Part shown: in pieces, positions 49,260-57,800 of the stretch
Layout: every line of letters starts with the position of its first letter
How positions within the stretch are numbered: position 1 is the first letter of the stretch
Source: Grimontia marina
Lineage (GTDB): Bacteria > Pseudomonadota > Gammaproteobacteria > Enterobacterales > Vibrionaceae
DNA length: 64,000 nucleotides
Direction of reading: 5' to 3'
Assembly: GCF_900060185.1 (NCBI RefSeq)
Contig: NZ_FIZY01000005.1
Coordinates: 62,001 to 126,000 of the forward strand
Notes under the pieces: generated by a model
Told to the model about the DNA's origin: nothing
Databases searched by the model: none
Seen by the model: only the letters and a program-made list of their open reading frames with translations
Translations under genes and position numbers: made by a program

Positions 49260-49287
49260 ATAAGAACGAATCAGGGAAGGTGGCTTA

Positions 49288-49761
49288 ATGAAAAAAAACC
49301 TACTCGCCGTCACCCTGCAATCAGTGGCTTTTTTTGCATTCGCGCAGGGTTCGTTACCGCTGTATGAATACTTCGATGAAAACCAGAAACCTTGGTTTTC
49401 GAGCTCCATTACATCTGGCAACCAAAGCTTTGATAGCTGGACTATTTCTTCGGGTTATCACTATCCCGTTCTGAAAAATGTGAACGTGTATCTGGGTACA
49501 GAAATGACGACAGAAACAGACCATACCGCCAGCAGCAAAGGTTTGCTCAGTGGGATTCAATATAACTTTAATGAGAAGTTAAGCATTGGTAGTACCGTTC
49601 AAGCAGAACGCGTGAACGAAGAAACCATCGGCGTGGTGGGAATGAATAGCCAACTCCGATTGACCGACAAGCTAAATTTGGAAGCGAAGTTCGATTACAA
49701 CCTCAACCAAACACCCGCAGCCTCCGCTAATTACCAACTCGGCGTGGGTTATCGCTTCTAA
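49288..49761 (+). CDS. Small outer-membrane beta-barrel-like protein, unknown function
   Basis: I do not recognise the family of this 157-residue protein. It has a Sec signal peptide, MKKNLLAVTLQSVAFFAFA, cleaved before QGSLPLYEY. The mature part is an alternating series of aromatic and polar beta strands (WTISSGYHYPV, LLSGIQYNFNE, LSIGSTVQAERV, LEAKFDYNLNQ, YQLGVGYRF) and ends in phenylalanine, the typical last residue for BAM-dependent outer-membrane insertion. About eight strands fit the length. No cysteines are present. The gene is monocistronic between aceK and the rraA-like gene and has a palindrome in front. The role is unknown. Confidence 0.75.
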   Translation: MKKNLLAVTLQSVAFFAFAQGSLPLYEYFDENQKPWFSSSITSGNQSFDSWTISSGYHYPVLKNVNVYLGTEMTTETDHTASSKGLLSGIQYNFNEKLSIGSTVQAERVNEETIGVVGMNSQLRLTDKLNLEAKFDYNLNQTPAASANYQLGVGYRF

Positions 49762-49826
49762 AATCTGAAGTTCTGTCTAGAAAAATCGCCAATCGCGATT
49801 TCTTCATTTCATGCTTCACTCTTTGT

Positions 49827-50321
49827 TTATGATGGTTCCCCAAACTCAATCGGGTGTTGGCTAATCATTACGCCATTAAGATCCGCAAACAGGTAATTTC
49901 CTGGCGATACCGGAATTCCCTCTATGCGCAGTTGAACATTTTCATCACCCAGTCCACGCTTTTCCGTTTTGATGGGGCACACGCCCAAGGCTTTTACACC
50001 CAAGGCCATTTCACTTAATGCTCCCGCATCTCGCACCGCGCCACAGATAACAATACCTTCCCAACCATTTTCCACTGCGCGTTCGGCGAGCAAGTCGCCC
50101 AACAAGGCTTTGTTCAAATTACCATGTCCATCCACCACCAGCACGCGACCAGCGCCGGGTTTCCCCAGAATATCACGCACCTTGGAGTTATCTTCGTAGC
50201 AACGCAAGGTTTCCACCCGTCCGGAGAAGACCTTTTTCCCGCCAAAATCGCGCCACTGAACAGGTATCCACATCACCTCATCGCCATGTGCATCACTGAT
50301 ATCAGGCAGTAAATCTTCCAT
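49827..50321 (-). CDS. RraA-family protein
   Basis: This 164-residue protein (start ATG 50321, GGAGGAAAG before it) belongs to the RraA / HMG-CHA aldolase family. Blocks shared with E. coli RraA are GRVLVVDGHGNLNKALLGD, GWEGIVICGAVRD and YLFADLNGVMIS. E. coli RraA inhibits RNase E; other members are oxaloacetate decarboxylases or aldolases. The aldolase metal-site pattern G-x20-R-D can be read in GAVRDAG, so either activity is possible. The standard rraA context (menA, hslUV) is absent, so I give no symbol. Confidence 0.82.
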   Translation of the reverse strand: MEDLLPDISDAHGDEVMWIPVQWRDFGGKKVFSGRVETLRCYEDNSKVRDILGKPGAGRVLVVDGHGNLNKALLGDLLAERAVENGWEGIVICGAVRDAGALSEMALGVKALGVCPIKTEKRGLGDENVQLRIEGIPVSPGNYLFADLNGVMISQHPIEFGEPS

Positions 50322-51067
50322 CTTTCCTCCTATCAAGTCTTGGTATCAAGCTAGCAAGATACTCCTGCTTCGCCTCATCCGGTTTCCATAAAGCTGGCAT
50401 AGCTCACTCAAACTTTGGTGTTAGTGACAAAGCAAGAACAAGGAACGGTCAAATTCAGCAAGAGCCTCTACAGTGGTATAACTGTCAGATATGGAAGGAA
50501 AAAGTATGTGTGCAACCTTACTCATTTTTCTCTTTTACTGCCGTGACCTGCCAAGAGCTCTCAACAGGAGATAGTTGACCAGTATGCGACAAAATGGTCT
50601 GATAAAATCGTTTTTACACAATATTCACACCTGTGGTAATAGTACAAAAAAGTTGAATCGAGTTTGTAAAATTCAGCTGGTTTATTAGGCAGCAATTCCA
50701 CTATTTGTGACCACACAAAGCGAGATTGACGTATATCAATAAAGATTGAAAAAAGTTGCGTTGATTTATTACAAAATATTGTTAGCACGCTGTTAAATGA
50801 ATACAATCAGCGCTATCCAAAGGATTAGCTGGTCAAAATGAGTTGACCAGTAGTATGCAGTGCAGAAAATCGCACCTGCAACCAGCTTCTCTAGGGATGG
50901 CGTTTGTATCAGGAAGGTATGCTCAAAAAGCATTCAAATCAATTTGATATACTTTTCCTGTTTGTTAGTTTTCTTCGCAGGGTCATTAGACACTGTGGTT
51001 GATTGGGGATACGCCTTTTTAACGTCGTCCCCGGTACCAGATTCCTTAAAGAAATTAGGTAACGCCA
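50322..51067. other. Long non-coding region upstream of arcA
   Basis: This is the longest gene-free stretch, 746 bases, and it leads into arcA. Two open frames inside it have no supported start. Features visible are two occurrences of TTGACCAGTA-TATGC type words (50574-50587 and 50843-50857), a palindrome at 50830-50849, and a GGGGAtACG / CGTcgTCCCC hairpin at 51005-51032 in the arcA leader. Confidence 0.5.
50830..50849. promoter_or_regulatory. TGGTCAA / TTGACCA palindrome upstream of arcA
   Basis: TGGTCAA and TTGACCA flank six bases, 219 bases before arcA. A looser version (GACCA and TGGTC) spans 50577-50599. It does not match the ArcA or FNR consensus; the protein that would bind is unknown. 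Confidence 0.4.
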
Positions 51068-51787
51068 ATGCAAACCCCTCACATTCTGATTGTTGAAGAC
51101 GAGCACGTAACTCGTAATACGCTGAAAAGCATCTTCGAAGCAGAAGGTTATACCGTTCTAGAAGCCAACGATGGCGAAGAAATGCATCAAGTGCTTTCTC
51201 ACAATCAGGTTCACCTGGTTATTATGGACATCAACCTACCCGGTAAAAACGGTCTTCTGCTCGCTCGTGAACTGCGTGAGCAAGGTGACATGGCGCTGAT
51301 GTTCCTGACCGGTCGTGACAACGAAGTTGACAAGATTCTGGGCTTGGAAATCGGTGCGGATGACTACATCACCAAACCATTTAACCCACGCGAACTGACT
51401 ATCCGTGCACGTAACCTGCTGACCCGTGCGATGAGCCAAGGCGCCCTGCCAGAAGACAAGCGTTCTGTTGACCGTTATGTGTTCAATGGCTGGACGCTGG
51501 ACATCAACAGCCGTTCACTGATCAGCCCAGACAGCGAGCAGTTCAAACTGCCACGCTCTGAGTTCCGTGCACTGCTGCACTTCTGTGAAAACCCGGGCAA
51601 AATCCAAACCCGTGCAGATCTTCTGAAGAAGATGACAGGCCGTGAGCTGAAGCCACACGACCGTACTGTTGACGTGACTATCCGTCGTATTCGTAAGCAC
51701 TTCGAGTCTTTCGGTGATACGCCAGAAATCATCGCGACCATCCACGGTGAAGGCTACCGCTTTTGTGGTGAGCTGGAAGATATCTAA
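51068..51787 (+). CDS. arcA: Aerobic respiration response regulator ArcA
   Basis: ArcA is the OmpR/PhoB-type response regulator that represses aerobic respiration genes at low oxygen. The 239-residue protein starts [20 protein letters not shown]. The phosphoacceptor is Asp54 in [12 protein letters not shown], and the conserved lysine lies in YITKPFNP. The C-terminal winged helix includes [15 protein letters not shown]. It is convergent with arcB, as in other Vibrionaceae and unlike E. coli, where the two genes are far apart. Confidence 0.97.
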   Translation: MQTPHILIVEDEHVTRNTLKSIFEAEGYTVLEANDGEEMHQVLSHNQVHLVIMDINLPGKNGLLLARELREQGDMALMFLTGRDNEVDKILGLEIGADDYITKPFNPRELTIRARNLLTRAMSQGALPEDKRSVDRYVFNGWTLDINSRSLISPDSEQFKLPRSEFRALLHFCENPGKIQTRADLLKKMTGRELKPHDRTVDVTIRRIRKHFESFGDTPEIIATIHGEGYRFCGELEDI

Positions 51788-51810
51788 TTTCTCCCCCAAA
51801 AGCACATAAG

Positions 51811-51836
51811 AAAGGCCTGCGATGCAGGCCTTTTTG
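51811..51836. terminator. Bidirectional terminator between arcA and arcB
   Basis: An AAAGGCCTGC / GCAGGCCTTTTT hairpin lies just past arcA and faces the arcB end. Confidence 0.8.
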
Positions 51837-51920
51837 TTATCTAAAAGTTTAGGGTTTGGTGGGTTTAGTGATCTCTAGCTAACCCTGGCTCATCAGGCTT
51901 TCTACAGTGAATATTTCTGG

Positions 51921-54272
51921 TTAGGCCTCTTTGGAGTATTCCTCAAGCCACTGCTTCAGCACTTCCAGATCCTGAACATAACCTTCTTTGATTTCATCAA
52001 CCCAATCAGCAATGTTCTCCCACCAGGCTGGTAGTTCCGGTGATTGCGCTTTCTGCGCCACTTTCTGGATGTGTTTCAGGCCAATTGAACCTGCGGCACC
52101 TTTAATTTTGTGTGCTTCACTTGCAATACCGTCCTGATCTTTCGCCGTCATATTACTGTCGAGGATTTGAATGTATTCCGGCATTAGCTCTTCAAACATC
52201 TTGATACTCTGGAACACAGGTTCAGGGCCCACAATATCCACATACGAAGTCAGCATTTCCAGATCCAGAAGCTTCTCAAGCATCTCATTGCCTGGCTTCT
52301 TTCGCTTTTTCACTTCAGCAGCTTCAGCAGCCACTGGGCATTGCAGTGCCAGACGCTCAATGACTTCAGCAACTGCAGAAACACTGATCGGTTTGCTGAT
52401 GGCATCATCCATGCCGTTTTTGATGTACTCTGTTTTGTCCTTAATAACATTCGCCGTCAGCGCCACCAGCGGTGGCAATTCCTCACCAATCCCTCTGAGT
52501 GTCTTAGCGATATCAAAGCCTGTCATGTCTGGTAGTTGAATATCGAGCAGTAAGAGGTCGTATTGCGACTGTGGGTACATTGTCAGCGCTTCCTGACCGG
52601 TTCGCGCCACGTCAACCGAATGGCCAAGGCTTTCTAACAAGTTAGTAGCCACCGTAATATTCAGTTCAATGTCTTCGACCAACAGAATATGCAGAGGACT
52701 TTGCTCCGCATTCACTTTCTCTTTGTTGGAAACCATTTCACAAACTGGCACTGCCAAGGTCACAGTGAAGTTACTGCCTTCGGCCACTTCGCTATCTACC
52801 GTAATATCACCGTTCATCAAACGGGCAAGCTTGCGGGAAACGGCCAGACCAATGCCTGTGCCTACAGCATGGAGGTTATCTTCACCTTGCTTCACCTGAT
52901 AATACATGGCGAAGATCTTATCTTGCTCCTCCAGTGGAATACCGACACCACTGTCTTCCACATCAAACTGAAGGTGAGCCATGTCATCTTCAATGTCGCA
53001 ACTGACCGTTACATTCACTGCCCCCTGCTTGGTAAATTTCACGGCATTACCGACCAAGTTCCAGAGGATCTGGCGAAGGCGCGTGGCGTCTACTTTGACC
53101 GCTGGCGGCAGATCAGTAAGTCTATCCAGCGAGAAACGCAGGCCGTTTTGCTGAGCCATCAAGGCACTGATGTTTTCAATTTCGGAAACAAAATCTGGGA
53201 AATCCAACGGTTGCGGCATCAACTCCAAACGGCTTCGATCTGACTTATCCATATCGATGATGTCGTTGAAGATATTACCCAGCGTAATTGCACTGACATG
53301 GATAGTACGCAGGTAACCCAACTGCTCTTCTGAGAGGCGGGTTTCAAGCAACATACGACTTAGGCCTACAATGCCGTTCAGTGGCGTACGCAGCTCATGG
53401 CTAATGGTGGAGATAAACGCAGTTTTATCGCGGCTCGCCTTTTCGAGCGCATCCTGATAACGCTTACGTTCAGTGATCTCACGACCAAAACCTACCAGAC
53501 CAAGACGTCGTCCATCCCGGGAGTAAAACGGGAGCTTTCGCAGTTCAAAGTATGCTTTGCGCCCGTCCTTGTATTCCAGCCACTGCTCATAAGTCAGGGA
53601 AACATTGCTATCAAAGACCTGCTGGTCAGTTTCTACCACTTTGCTGGCAATATCTTCACGGTAAACATCCCAAGGTGTCAGACCCACCAGCTCTTTTTCT
53701 TTCTTACCGGTCAAATCTTCCATCGCACGGTTACAACCAGAGAATTGGCCTTTTTCATTACGGTAATAAATCAAGTCGGGTGAAGCATCAATAAACGAAC
53801 GAAGCAACGCGGTCTGCTCCGCCAGTTCCACCTGCGCTTTTTCACGCTGATAGACTTCATTCTCCAAGTCCTGCATCGCCTCTTCACGCGCTTCTTCTGC
53901 GCGTTTACGCTCTTCAATCTCGAGGTTTAATTGGGTGATGTTCTCGGTCAGTTGGCGGTTGAGCTCCATATCACGGGCGCGCATTTCTTCAAGTTTCGAA
54001 ACCAGTTTTGAAAGACGCTGTCGGGACTCTTCCAATTGATCCACCACGACAGAGAGAAAGTACACCGCCCAGGGGGTGATCAGTAGGCCGAAGAAAACAG
54101 AGCGAACAATATCGACATCGTGGACCGTACCATTCAACACAAGAGTGATGCCTACTTGAACAATTACCGCGAGGGCAACGAGAGCCAGCGCCAGTAACAT
54201 GCTGAATCGAACCAAGCCAAGCTTGACTAAGAGATCCACGTAGTACTGAGCTAAGAGTTTAATTTGCTTCAT
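51921..54272 (-). CDS. arcB: Tripartite hybrid sensor kinase ArcB
   Basis: ArcB senses the quinone pool and phosphorylates ArcA through a His-Asp-His relay. The 783-residue protein has two membrane helices (about 22-47 and 58-77), a coiled-coil linker, a PAS domain (about 150-270), the HisKA site His292 in STISHELRTP, an HATPase domain, a receiver with Asp577 in LLLLDIQLPD and an Hpt domain with His721 in EAHKIKGAAG. The redox cysteine Cys180 is present in GQFSGCNRAM. Position 241, the second redox cysteine of E. coli ArcB, is tyrosine (GRKAYFELRK). Cys180 is the only cysteine in the first 300 residues. Confidence 0.97.
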   Translation of the reverse strand: MKQIKLLAQYYVDLLVKLGLVRFSMLLALALVALAVIVQVGITLVLNGTVHDVDIVRSVFFGLLITPWAVYFLSVVVDQLEESRQRLSKLVSKLEEMRARDMELNRQLTENITQLNLEIEERKRAEEAREEAMQDLENEVYQREKAQVELAEQTALLRSFIDASPDLIYYRNEKGQFSGCNRAMEDLTGKKEKELVGLTPWDVYREDIASKVVETDQQVFDSNVSLTYEQWLEYKDGRKAYFELRKLPFYSRDGRRLGLVGFGREITERKRYQDALEKASRDKTAFISTISHELRTPLNGIVGLSRMLLETRLSEEQLGYLRTIHVSAITLGNIFNDIIDMDKSDRSRLELMPQPLDFPDFVSEIENISALMAQQNGLRFSLDRLTDLPPAVKVDATRLRQILWNLVGNAVKFTKQGAVNVTVSCDIEDDMAHLQFDVEDSGVGIPLEEQDKIFAMYYQVKQGEDNLHAVGTGIGLAVSRKLARLMNGDITVDSEVAEGSNFTVTLAVPVCEMVSNKEKVNAEQSPLHILLVEDIELNITVATNLLESLGHSVDVARTGQEALTMYPQSQYDLLLLDIQLPDMTGFDIAKTLRGIGEELPPLVALTANVIKDKTEYIKNGMDDAISKPISVSAVAEVIERLALQCPVAAEAAEVKKRKKPGNEMLEKLLDLEMLTSYVDIVGPEPVFQSIKMFEELMPEYIQILDSNMTAKDQDGIASEAHKIKGAAGSIGLKHIQKVAQKAQSPELPAWWENIADWVDEIKEGYVQDLEVLKQWLEEYSKEA

Positions 54273-54410
54273 TGAACGTCCAGATCAACATAAATAGGAA
54301 GTGCTGAGTCAGCATTGAATCAGCATGGGAAAATAATACCCTTGGGGACGGAGAAGCTAAAGAAAAAGGGAGCATTTTACCTGCACCCACAACCCTTCTA
54401 GTAGAAAGGA

Positions 54411-56171
54411 TCAGGCATTAGATGAAAGCCGAACCTGTTTCAGCGATTGGCTTGTGGCCACCTGGTTTCTGCCAGCATGTTTGGCACTGTATAGCGCACG
54501 GTCAGCCAAAGACACCAAATCACCGTAGTCCTGGCCACTGACGGGATGTAATGTCGCAATACCCTGACTCAGGGTCAGCCTGTCGGCCACTTTGGAGAAT
54601 TCATGGGGAAGAGCCGCTACCTTCAATTCTTCCGCTATATTTTGGGCGACAACAACAGCACCTTCCTCAGTGGTATTAGGCAAAAGAATTGCAAACTCTT
54701 CACCACCATAACGGGCCACGGCATCCAGAGGACGTCTGATAACTCGTTGGAACACATCCGCCACGCTGCGCAGCGCTTCATCCCCCTGCTGGTGACCATA
54801 GTTATCGTTATATGGTTTGAAGTAGTCAATATCACAGAAGATCAGAGAAAGAGGCTCTTGCTCACGGATGTGTGATTGCCACATTTTTACCAGTTGCTCA
54901 TCAAAGCTGCGTCGGTTTGCCACCTTGGTGAGACCATCCACAAAGCTCAGTTCCTCAAGCTCCATGATGGCATCTGCAAGTTGCTGCTGAGTTGCCTTAC
55001 GTTCGGTCACGTCGCGGGCAATCACCAGCACACCAATGGTGTCATCTGTCGGGTCTCGGAACTGGGTCTTGGTAAGCTCATACCAAACCATTGAACCATC
55101 ACGCTTCATCACCAGATCTTCATATTTCACCGTGTCGCCACTTTCAAGCACAGGCACGTCAATCTTGCGGTGCTGTGCCAATACTTCCGGCTCCATCAAA
55201 TCTTCCGCGTTCTCACCTTCAAGTTCATCATGCTGTGCGCCCATCGCTTCTGCGAAAGCCGCATTCCCACCAAGGAACTCGTAATCTTTATTGTAAATAC
55301 CAATCGGGTCTACACTGGCTTTGAAAATAGAGGTCAGCAAATTACTATGCTTTTTCAATTGTTGTTCAACTTCCTGACGGGCCTCGATTTCTTGCTCCAG
55401 CGACTGTCGCATCATATACCAGTTGGTTACGTCATGGCTGATGCTCAAGGTTCCAAACGCATGGTTTTCGTCATCCAGCAATACGGTTTGGTTGGACTCA
55501 AGCAAGCAACTATCTCCATTGGGATTTGTCGTCCAGCTTTGCTGAGTTCGTCGACCCCGGGCATTTTCGTCAGCTGAGAAAATCAGGCCTTCCTGTTCGC
55601 GACCTTTCCAAAACCTGTCATACGCCAGATTAGAGCCAACAATACGGCCATCCTTGTCTTGGAAACAGATAAGTTCGGCGAGGGAGTTAATAACACTGCG
55701 GAAAATCTGACTATCATTATCAGCAAAAGGCTCACTATATACAGCATCAGATTTTGGCTCGAGAGACACGATCCATATGCGTTGTCCTCCACACCAAACG
55801 GGAAGCCCTGAGAAACGGGCATGACGAGGAGTACAGTGATCCGAGAGCGCTCTGAAATCAGAGGTCATTTCAACAAAAGGGTGCGGCCAACGGCGGGAAG
55901 CGAGAAGTGTATCAATGGTTTGTTGTTCCCGTTCACCCCGAATCTTATATTGATGTCTGCCCACTTCAACATCAAACAGGCGCACAAAACTGCGGTTCGC
56001 ATACAAAATGCGCCCGTTTTTATGGTTGATTATCGCTTTGGGGGAGTGAAGATTGGCCAGATATAGCTGCCATGTTTTCATCGACATTACACGTCGATGG
56101 GACACCCAAACCATTCCAGTTAAAAAACCTACCAATAGCAACAACACAGCTAATGGTAACCAATCAATCAT
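54411..56171 (-). CDS. Membrane-anchored PAS-GGDEF diguanylate cyclase
   Basis: This 586-residue protein probably makes cyclic di-GMP. It has one N-terminal membrane helix (residues 5-24), three PAS-like regions (about 40-135, 155-250 and 275-390), and a GGDEF domain from about 405. The active-site motif is GGEEF at 489-493, with metal aspartates in FCDIDYFKPYNDNYGH. An RxxD inhibitory site (RPLD, 480-483) lies the usual five residues before it. No EAL domain is present. It lies next to arcB on the same strand, 138 bases away. The signal it senses is unknown. Confidence 0.92.
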   Translation of the reverse strand: MIDWLPLAVLLLLVGFLTGMVWVSHRRVMSMKTWQLYLANLHSPKAIINHKNGRILYANRSFVRLFDVEVGRHQYKIRGEREQQTIDTLLASRRWPHPFVEMTSDFRALSDHCTPRHARFSGLPVWCGGQRIWIVSLEPKSDAVYSEPFADNDSQIFRSVINSLAELICFQDKDGRIVGSNLAYDRFWKGREQEGLIFSADENARGRRTQQSWTTNPNGDSCLLESNQTVLLDDENHAFGTLSISHDVTNWYMMRQSLEQEIEARQEVEQQLKKHSNLLTSIFKASVDPIGIYNKDYEFLGGNAAFAEAMGAQHDELEGENAEDLMEPEVLAQHRKIDVPVLESGDTVKYEDLVMKRDGSMVWYELTKTQFRDPTDDTIGVLVIARDVTERKATQQQLADAIMELEELSFVDGLTKVANRRSFDEQLVKMWQSHIREQEPLSLIFCDIDYFKPYNDNYGHQQGDEALRSVADVFQRVIRRPLDAVARYGGEEFAILLPNTTEEGAVVVAQNIAEELKVAALPHEFSKVADRLTLSQGIATLHPVSGQDYGDLVSLADRALYSAKHAGRNQVATSQSLKQVRLSSNA

Positions 56172-56302
56172 CCTTCCACCTTTTGCCCGTTATCCTTGAA
56201 TAAGCATTTTTTGAATAAACATCACACCCAATCTTGCCATATGGCTATGAAATAAAACGAATATCTTCAATTTATTTTGCAAGGTATCTAATGTCGGTCA
56301 CA

Positions 56303-57227
56303 TTATTGTGGGAAATAGAAAGGCTTTCTCGTCAAGCTTCCCTGAACGCCTTTCACATTCAACGACCGGGCGATATCTGTCATTGCCAACCAGCGGTTTT
56401 CGCACCACTCAGGTGCCAATAATGTTGGCTTTCGTGCATTCGCTGAGACACGGTGATAAACCACATCTGCCGGGGTGCGCAAATCATCTCAGAGGCACTT
56501 TCTACATATTCATCAAGTGAAATAGCGTCTAGACGCGCTGCCCGCCAGGCTTTCGCCATTACAGAACCTTCAACGATGTGAAGAGGGTGTAATTTAATAC
56601 CATCTGTACCTGTCTCAACCACCTGCTCGATAGTCTTGATATGGTCTGCTCTCGTATCACCCGGCAAACCAACGATCAGGTGGGTACAGACATTGAGGCC
56701 CAACGCCCTTGCTTTGCGTGTAATAACATCATAACAAGCAAAGTCATGACCACGGTTGATACGTTTCAACGTGTTGTCATTCGCCGTCTGTAACCCAAGC
56801 TCCAGCCAAATTTCAAAGCCCTCATCTTTATAGTGGGCGAGTAGATCCAGAACTTCATCTGAAACACAGTCAGGGCGCGTCCCTACACACAAGCCGACGA
56901 TATCAGCGCTCTTCAATGCTTCTTCGTACATGGCTTTCAGCTTTTCCACCTCTGCATAGGTACTGGTATAAGCCTGAAAATAAGCCAGGTATCGCTTAGC
57001 ACGGTTCACTTCTGTTGCTCGCTGAGACAGCTGTTTGGTGACAGACAATTGCTGGGCCGTTTCATCAGCAAACGAGGCAACATTACAGAAAGTACACCCG
57101 CCCCGCCCTAACGTGCCATCCCTGTTGGGACAGCTGAACCCACCATGCAGAGTGAGTTTGTGAACTTTTTCGCCATACCTGCGTTGTAAATCCTGACCAA
57201 AGGTATCCCCAGTTGATGAAGTTCCAT
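56303..57227 (-). pseudogene. yhcC: Radical SAM protein YhcC with two apparent frameshifts
   Basis: YhcC is a TIGR01212-type radical SAM protein linked in relatives to tRNA or wobble-base biology, with an unsettled role. The central part (LTLHGGFSCPNRDG, GGCTFCNVASF, NIVGLCVGTRPDC-like, GLQTANDNTLKRINRGHDF, HLIVGLPG) is intact. The expected start MELHQL at 57227 is in another frame and meets TFGQDLQRRYG only if one base is restored near 57208 (CTGGGGATAC). The conserved C-terminus (RTPADVVYHRVSANARKPT and onward to TAA at 56303) is in a third frame, joined only if one base is restored near 56480. As it stands, a frame from 57306 to 56380 reads a spurious head and tail. Both events are one-base deletions, so decay or assembly error are the alternatives. 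Confidence 0.68.
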
Positions 57228-57306
57228 TGTCGACCGCCTGAAATATTGGATGAAGGAAAAAAGCGCGCGATCCTAACATCCGACAAAAAGAGAAAACCTC
57301 GATCAA

Positions 57307-57800
57307 ATCAATGTTGGATTAAGTTTTTATCAACAAACTGAAAGTTAATTACATTTCCTTTACATAGGGAAAAGTCACACCTTACGGCACTTTTCTTTAT
57401 ATTCACAAGATGATGCCAAATTCGAATTTTTATTCACTTGAAATAAAAATTAAGTCTAAAGTGGACATTTAGATAGCCATCGAAGCGCAACTTTTTATGG
57501 TAATTAATTTCCCGAAATTGTAGGATAGCTACAGCTGCGCCCAAATTGTGAGCAATAAAATTCGCCAAACTCAGCCTCGACTTAGAGCGTTATCTGGCAA
57601 ATTAAAGAAAGCGCAGCATTTATGCATAGGATTGCAAAATAAGATGGTTACTGCTTTTTTACAGTAGCCGGGCTTGGTTACCGCGAATTTACACATTTTG
57701 TTGATTCAAACTTGGCGACCGCTCAGCTGTGCCCGCAACAGGTACAGCAAGGGAAGACAAATGCTCCCCCTGCATTTGTGTCAACTGGAAGGACGTAAAC
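57307..57800. other. gltB leader and yhcC upstream region
   Basis: Nearly 500 bases lie between yhcC and gltB without a convincing gene. The 57300-57530 part is AT-rich; a short hairpin TACTG / CAGTA lies at about 57650-57667. I do not see clear NtrC, Lrp or known riboswitch patterns. The most definite element is the hairpin directly before gltB. Confidence 0.5.
57757..57779 (+). promoter_or_regulatory. Hairpin directly upstream of the gltB ribosome binding site
   Basis: ACAAATGC and GCATTTGT are perfect 8-bp arms around the loop TCCCCCT, ending about nine bases before GGAAGGA. It could influence gltB translation or mRNA stability. Confidence 0.45.

Noticed and set aside
50860-51096. Open frame of 78 codons running into arcA
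   Set aside because: It overlaps the arcA start in another frame and ends within it; no supported start. A leader peptide remains possible but unsupported.
57307-57800. Known riboswitch before gltB
   Set aside because: I could not find conserved cores of cobalamin, glycine, TPP, FMN or SAM riboswitches; only simple hairpins are visible.
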